DNA of 64,000 bases from Variovorax sp. PBL-H6 (GTDB lineage: Bacteria; Pseudomonadota; Gammaproteobacteria; Burkholderiales; Burkholderiaceae_C): the NCBI RefSeq assembly GCF_901827155.1, contig NZ_LR594659.1, positions 4,650,001 to 4,714,000 of the forward strand, written 5' to 3'. Below the pieces are notes generated by a model, which ran no database searches, was not told the origin of the DNA, and saw only the letters and a list, made by a program, of their open reading frames with translations. The position numbers were made by a program, and so were the translations under genes. Of the stretch, positions 59,831 to 64,000 are shown one piece after another (positions within the stretch are counted from its first letter, which is position 1; every line of letters begins with the position of its first letter).

Positions 59831-61639
59831 ATGTCCTATACCAAAGAACAAATCACGAAGCGCAAGTTCGACGTCATCATCGTCGGCGCCGGCGGCTCCG
59901 GCATGCGCGCCTCGCTGCAGCTGGCGCGTGCGGGGCTGAACGTGGCCGTACTCTCGAAGGTCTTCCCGACCCGCTCGCACACCGTCGCCGCCCAGGGCGG
60001 CGTGGGCGCCTCACTCGGCAACATGAGCGAGGACAACTGGCACTACCACTTCTACGACACGATCAAGGGCTCCGATTGGCTCGGCGACCAGGATGCGATC
60101 GAGTTCATGTGCCGCGAGGCCCCGAAGGTGGTCTACGAGCTCGAGCACTTCGGCATGCCTTTCGACCGCAACCCGGACGGCACCATCTACCAGCGCCCCT
60201 TTGGCGGTCACACGGCCAACTATGGCGAGAAGCCGGTGCAGCGGGCCTGCGCCGCCGCCGACCGCACCGGCCACGCCATGCTGCACACGCTCTACCAGAA
60301 GAACGTGGAAGCCCGCACCCAGTTCTTCGTCGAGTGGATGGCGCTCGACCTGATCCGCGACGCCGAGGGCGACGTGGTGGGCGTGACCGCACTGGAGATG
60401 GAAACCGGCGACCTGCACATCCTGCAGGCCAAGACCGTGCTGTTGGCGACCGGCGGCGCGGGCCGCATCTTCGGCGCATCGACCAATGCCTTCATCAACA
60501 CCGGCGACGGCCTCGGCATGGCGGCGCGCTCGGGCATTCCGCTGCAGGACATGGAGTTCTGGCAGTTCCACCCGACCGGCGTGGCCGGCGCCGGCGTGCT
60601 GCTGACCGAGGGCTGCCGCGGCGAGGGCGCAATCCTCATCAACAGCAACGGTGAGCGCTTCATGGAACGCTACGCGCCGACCCTGAAGGACCTGGCGCCG
60701 CGCGATTTCGTCTCGCGCTCGATGGACCAGGAGATCAAGGAAGGCCGCGGCTGCGGCCCGAACAAGGACTACGTGCTGCTCAAGATGGACCACCTGGGAG
60801 CGGAGACCATCCACAAGCGCTTGCCTTCGGTGTACGAGATCGGCGTCAACTTCGCCAACGTCGACATCACCAAGGAGCCGATCCCGGTGGTGCCGACCAT
60901 CCACTACCAGATGGGCGGCATCCCGACCAACATCAATGGCCAGGTCGTGGTGCAGAGGGGCGAGGACAACAGCGCTGTGATCAATGGCCTGTACGCTGTG
61001 GGTGAATGCTCCTGCGTGAGCGTGCACGGTGCCAATCGCCTGGGCACGAACTCGCTGCTCGACCTGCTGGTGTTCGGCCGCGCGGCGGGCAACCACATCG
61101 TCGAGTTCAACGACAAGCAGCGCGAGCACAAGCCCCTGCCTGCGGACGCCGCCGACCGCACGCTGGAGCGCCTGAACCAGCTCGAGGCCTCGACCTCGGG
61201 CGAATATGCGCAGGATGTGGCGGGCGAGATCCGCACGGTGATGCAGAAGCACGCCGCCGTGTTCCGCACCCAGGCCTCGATGGACGAAGGCGTCCAGAAG
61301 ATCGCAGCCGTGCGCGCGCGCGTCGCCAACGTCACGCTCAAGGACAAGTCGCGCATCTTCAACACGGCGCGCATCGAGGCGCTGGAAGTCGACAACCTGA
61401 TCGAGGTGGCACAGGCCACGATGGTCTCGGCGGCCGCACGCAAGGAATGCCGCGGCGCCCACACGGTCGAAGACTACGAGCGCCCAGCCGACGATCCGGT
61501 AGCGCCGCTCGGCCGCGACGATGCGAACTGGATGAAGCACACGCTGTGGTACAGCGAGAACAACCGCCTGTCGTACAAGCCCGTCCAGCTGAAGCCGCTG
61601 ACGGTCGACTCCGTGCCGCCCAAGGTCCGCACGTTCTAA
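59831..61639 (+). CDS. sdhA: Succinate dehydrogenase flavoprotein subunit
   Basis: 602 residues. N-terminal FAD motif VDVIIVGAGGSGMR-type (FDVIIVGAGGSGMR here); covalent flavin His in TRSHTVAAQGG; substrate-site HPTGVAGAG and REC-type segments CRGEGAILINS; YQMGGIPTN and ECSCVSVHGANRLG near the C terminus. Complete and of normal length. Oxidises succinate to fumarate. Confidence 0.98.
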   Translation: MSYTKEQITKRKFDVIIVGAGGSGMRASLQLARAGLNVAVLSKVFPTRSHTVAAQGGVGASLGNMSEDNWHYHFYDTIKGSDWLGDQDAIEFMCREAPKVVYELEHFGMPFDRNPDGTIYQRPFGGHTANYGEKPVQRACAAADRTGHAMLHTLYQKNVEARTQFFVEWMALDLIRDAEGDVVGVTALEMETGDLHILQAKTVLLATGGAGRIFGASTNAFINTGDGLGMAARSGIPLQDMEFWQFHPTGVAGAGVLLTEGCRGEGAILINSNGERFMERYAPTLKDLAPRDFVSRSMDQEIKEGRGCGPNKDYVLLKMDHLGAETIHKRLPSVYEIGVNFANVDITKEPIPVVPTIHYQMGGIPTNINGQVVVQRGEDNSAVINGLYAVGECSCVSVHGANRLGTNSLLDLLVFGRAAGNHIVEFNDKQREHKPLPADAADRTLERLNQLEASTSGEYAQDVAGEIRTVMQKHAAVFRTQASMDEGVQKIAAVRARVANVTLKDKSRIFNTARIEALEVDNLIEVAQATMVSAAARKECRGAHTVEDYERPADDPVAPLGRDDANWMKHTLWYSENNRLSYKPVQLKPLTVDSVPPKVRTF

Positions 61640-61662
61640 AAACACATCACAAGGTTTTCACG

Positions 61663-62364
61663 ATGAAGCGCACATTCCAGATCTACCGCTACGACCCGGA
61701 CAAGGACGCCAAGCCCTACATGCAGACGGTGGAGATCGAGCTCGACGGCCACGAGCGCATGCTGCTCGACGCCCTCATGAAGCTCAAGGCGCAGGATCCA
61801 TCGCTGTCATTCCGCCGCTCCTGCCGCGAGGGCGTCTGCGGCTCGGACGCGATGAACATCAACGGCAAGAACGGCCTGGCCTGCCTGACCAACATGAACA
61901 CGCTCAAGGGCACGGTGGTGTTGAAGCCGCTGCCCGGCCTGCCGGTGATCCGCGACCTGATCGTGGACATGACGCAGTTCTTCAAGCAGTACAACTCGAT
62001 CAAGCCCTACCTCCAGAATGACACCGTGCCACCCGAAAAGGAGCGCCTGCAGTCGCCCGAGGAGCGCGATGAGCTCAACGGCCTGTACGAGTGCATCCTG
62101 TGCGCGAGCTGCTCGACCAGCTGCCCGAGCTTCTGGTGGAACCCGGACAAGTTCGTGGGCCCCGCCGGCCTGCTGCAGGCCTACCGCTTCATCGCAGACA
62201 GCCGCGACGAAGCAACGGCCGAGCGCCTGGACAACCTGGAAGACCCGTACCGCCTGTTCCGCTGCCACACGATCATGAACTGCGTGGACGTGTGCCCGAA
62301 GAGCCTGAATCCCACCAAGGCCATCGGCAAGATCAAGGAACTGATGGTGCGCCGCGCCATCTAG
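61663..62364 (+). CDS. sdhB: Succinate dehydrogenase iron-sulfur subunit
   Basis: 233 residues. [2Fe-2S] ligands in CREGVCGSDAMNINGKNGLAC shown in part as CREGVCGSD and GLAC; [4Fe-4S] and [3Fe-4S] ligands in CILCASCSTSCP and CHTIMNCVDVCPK. Start ATG 61663 (MKRTFQIYRYDPDKD) with an AAGG-containing upstream region, 24 nt after sdhA. Transfers electrons to quinone. Confidence 0.98.
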   Translation: MKRTFQIYRYDPDKDAKPYMQTVEIELDGHERMLLDALMKLKAQDPSLSFRRSCREGVCGSDAMNINGKNGLACLTNMNTLKGTVVLKPLPGLPVIRDLIVDMTQFFKQYNSIKPYLQNDTVPPEKERLQSPEERDELNGLYECILCASCSTSCPSFWWNPDKFVGPAGLLQAYRFIADSRDEATAERLDNLEDPYRLFRCHTIMNCVDVCPKSLNPTKAIGKIKELMVRRAI

Positions 62365-62379
62365 CCATTTGCGGACACC

Positions 62380-62682
62380 ATGCAAACGGCCTCCAGCTTC
62401 GATCAGCCGATCAGCGAACGCGCGCTGAGCAAGCTCAAGTGGCGCTGCCGGCGCGGCTTGCTCGAAAACGACCTGTTCATCGCCCGTTTCTTCGAGCTGC
62501 ACGAGCAAGGTCTGACCTGCGGGCAGGCGCAGGCCATGGAGACATTGATGGACCTGTCGGACAACGATCTGCTCGACCTCTTGCTTCGAAGAAAGGAGCC
62601 CGAGCCCGGATGGGCCGGCGCCGAAGTGATCGAACTGTTGCAGCTGATGCGTACCGAGGGCGCGCACCCCCTCTCATCTTGA
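62380..62682 (+). CDS. sdhE: FAD assembly factor SdhE
   Basis: 100 residues. Helical protein that promotes covalent flavinylation of SdhA. The conserved RGLLENDLFIARFFELH segment carries the family's RGxxE motif, with LLDLLLRRKEPEPGW following. It sits directly between sdhB (15 nt) and gltA (23 nt), a common beta-proteobacterial order. Confidence 0.95.
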   Translation: MQTASSFDQPISERALSKLKWRCRRGLLENDLFIARFFELHEQGLTCGQAQAMETLMDLSDNDLLDLLLRRKEPEPGWAGAEVIELLQLMRTEGAHPLSS

Positions 62683-62705
62683 TCATTTTTTGAAAGACAC
62701 TCGCA

Positions 62706-64000
62706 ATGAAAGCATCCGACACCAAAGCCACCCTGTCGTTCAGCAACGGCGGACAAAGCGTCGAGCTGCCGATCTACAAGGGCACGATGGGTCCCGAAGT
62801 GATCGACATCCGCAAGCTCTATGCGCAGACCGGCATGTTCACATACGACCCGGGCTTCATGTCGACGGCCTCGTGCGAATCGGCCATCACGTACATCGAC
62901 GGCGACAAGGGTGAACTGCTCTACCGCGGCTACCCGATCGAGCAGCTCGCGACCAACTGCGACTTCCTCGAGACCTGTCATCTGCTGTTGTACGGCGAGC
63001 TGCCGAACGAAGGCGAGAAGACTGCGTTCACAAAGCTCGTGACCAACCACACCATGGTCAACGAGCAGATGCAGTTCTTCCTGCGCGGCTTCCGCCGCGA
63101 TGCGCACCCGATGGCCATCATGACCGGCCTGGTGGGCGCGCTGTCGGCCTTCTATCACGACAGCACGGACATCAACAACCCGAAGCACCGCGAAATTGCC
63201 GCGATCCGACTGATCGCGAAGATGCCGACGCTGGTGGCCATGGCCTACAAGTACACCATCGGCCAGCCGTACATGTACCCGAAGAACGATCTCAGCTATG
63301 CGGGCAACTTCCTGCACATGATGTTTGCGACGCCGTGCGAGGAATACAAGGTGAGCCCGGTCCTCGAGCGCGCGCTCGATCGCATCTTCATCCTGCACGC
63401 CGATCACGAGCAGAACGCCTCCACCTCCACAGTGCGCCTGTGCGGATCATCGGGTACCAACCCGTTTGCGGCGATCGCGGCCGGCGTGGCCTGCCTCTGG
63501 GGCCCGGCCCACGGCGGCGCCAACGAGGCGGCGCTCAACATGCTCTACGACATCCAGAAGGCCGGCGGCGTCGACAAGATCGGCGAGTTCATCAAGCAGG
63601 TCAAGGACAAGAGCTCGAACGTGAAGCTGATGGGCTTCGGACACCGCGTGTACAAGAACTACGATCCGCGCGCCAAGCTGATGCAGGAAACCTGCCGCGA
63701 GGTGCTTGGCGAATTGGGCCTGGAGAACGATCCGCTGTTCAAACTGGCCATGGCGCTCGAGAAGATCGCCCTGGAAGACGAATACTTCGTCTCGCGCAAG
63801 CTCTACCCCAACGTGGACTTCTACTCGGGCATCGTGCAGCGGGCAATTGGGATTCCGGTGCCACTGTTCACCGCCATCTTCGCGCTCGCTCGCACGGTCG
63901 GCTGGATCGCCCAACTCAATGAAATGATCGGCGACCCGGAGTACAAGATCGGCCGCCCGCGCCAGCTCTTCGAAGGCTCGCCGAAGCGCGACGTGCAGCC
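62706..64000 (+). CDS. gltA: Citrate synthase (3' end cut by the window)
   Basis: About 431 codons are present and no stop codon is reached; the family length of ~436 means only a few codons are missing. Catalytic regions are intact: [38 protein letters not shown] with its His, [13 protein letters not shown] (catalytic His) and [14 protein letters not shown] with the Asp. This is the hexameric type II, NADH-sensitive-like class found in Gram-negative bacteria. Last visible gene of the sdh operon. Confidence 0.97.
   Translation, partial: MKASDTKATLSFSNGGQSVELPIYKGTMGPEVIDIRKLYAQTGMFTYDPGFMSTASCESAITYIDGDKGELLYRGYPIEQLATNCDFLETCHLLLYGELPNEGEKTAFTKLVTNHTMVNEQMQFFLRGFRRDAHPMAIMTGLVGALSAFYHDSTDINNPKHREIAAIRLIAKMPTLVAMAYKYTIGQPYMYPKNDLSYAGNFLHMMFATPCEEYKVSPVLERALDRIFILHADHEQNASTSTVRLCGSSGTNPFAAIAAGVACLWGPAHGGANEAALNMLYDIQKAGGVDKIGEFIKQVKDKSSNVKLMGFGHRVYKNYDPRAKLMQETCREVLGELGLENDPLFKLAMALEKIALEDEYFVSRKLYPNVDFYSGIVQRAIGIPVPLFTAIFALARTVGWIAQLNEMIGDPEYKIGRPRQLFEGSPKRDVQ

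Overview
The window is a stretch of high-GC (roughly two-thirds G+C) chromosome from a beta-proteobacterium. Gene order and protein style (rpsP-rimM-trmD-rplS, pcnB-folK next to hda/purM, acnB...mdh|gntR-sdhCDABE-gltA, many Bug-type binding proteins) point to Burkholderiales, family Comamonadaceae, most like Variovorax. This placement comes from recognising protein sequences and gene order, not from a database search. Coding density is very high, most operons use ATGA or near-ATGA overlaps, and I see no insertion sequence, prophage, CRISPR array, rRNA or tRNA.

Layout. 1-6.9 kb: start of an aldehyde dehydrogenase running off the left edge, a DEAD-box helicase, orn, an M48 protease, a pterin dehydratase, rsgA and a glycosyltransferase. 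6.9-12.0 kb (minus): hisC, a CobD/CbiB-like membrane protein, a CoA-type Nudix hydrolase and the rplS-trmD-rimM-rpsP ribosome operon. 12.2-17.7 kb: a GNAT enzyme with a small membrane protein, then (minus) pit/DUF47 phosphate transport, folK, pcnB and hda. 17.9-24.2 kb (plus): purM, an AI-2E-type permease, an isochorismatase-like hydrolase, a wrecked GlxA/AraC-type regulator, and a glycosyltransferase plus debranching-enzyme pair. 24.3-28.0 kb: VOC protein, SirB1-like protein, murJ, rpsT and a DUF3579 protein. 28.2-33.2 kb (plus): argD-argF, then the kynurenine operon kynB-kynU-kynA.

34.1-41.9 kb is the most unusual part. A divergent IclR regulator faces a six-gene operon: a Bug/TctC binding protein, the three subunits of a xanthine-dehydrogenase-type molybdenum hydroxylase, a CoxG-like protein with an extra C-terminal segment, and a cytoplasmic molybdoenzyme of the DMSO-reductase/BisC type. 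Two unrelated classes of molybdenum enzyme translated from one tightly coupled operon suggest an undescribed two-step oxidation/reduction of one imported substrate. The substrate cannot be read from the sequence.

42.1-51.7 kb: an orphan SUKH-ankyrin protein, an FAD monooxygenase, a Fur-box-controlled feoA-feoB operon ending in a small Cys-rich membrane protein, acnA, an XRE regulator and a flavin-type stress protein. 51.7-64.0 kb is a citric-acid-cycle supercluster. On the minus strand are acnB, an exported lysozyme-inhibitor-like protein, a CitE-like lyase, tam and mdh. On the plus strand are a GntR regulator, sdhC-D-A-B-E and citrate synthase, which runs off the right edge. A perfect 12-bp palindrome in the mdh/gntR divergent region is a strong candidate operator for the whole cluster.
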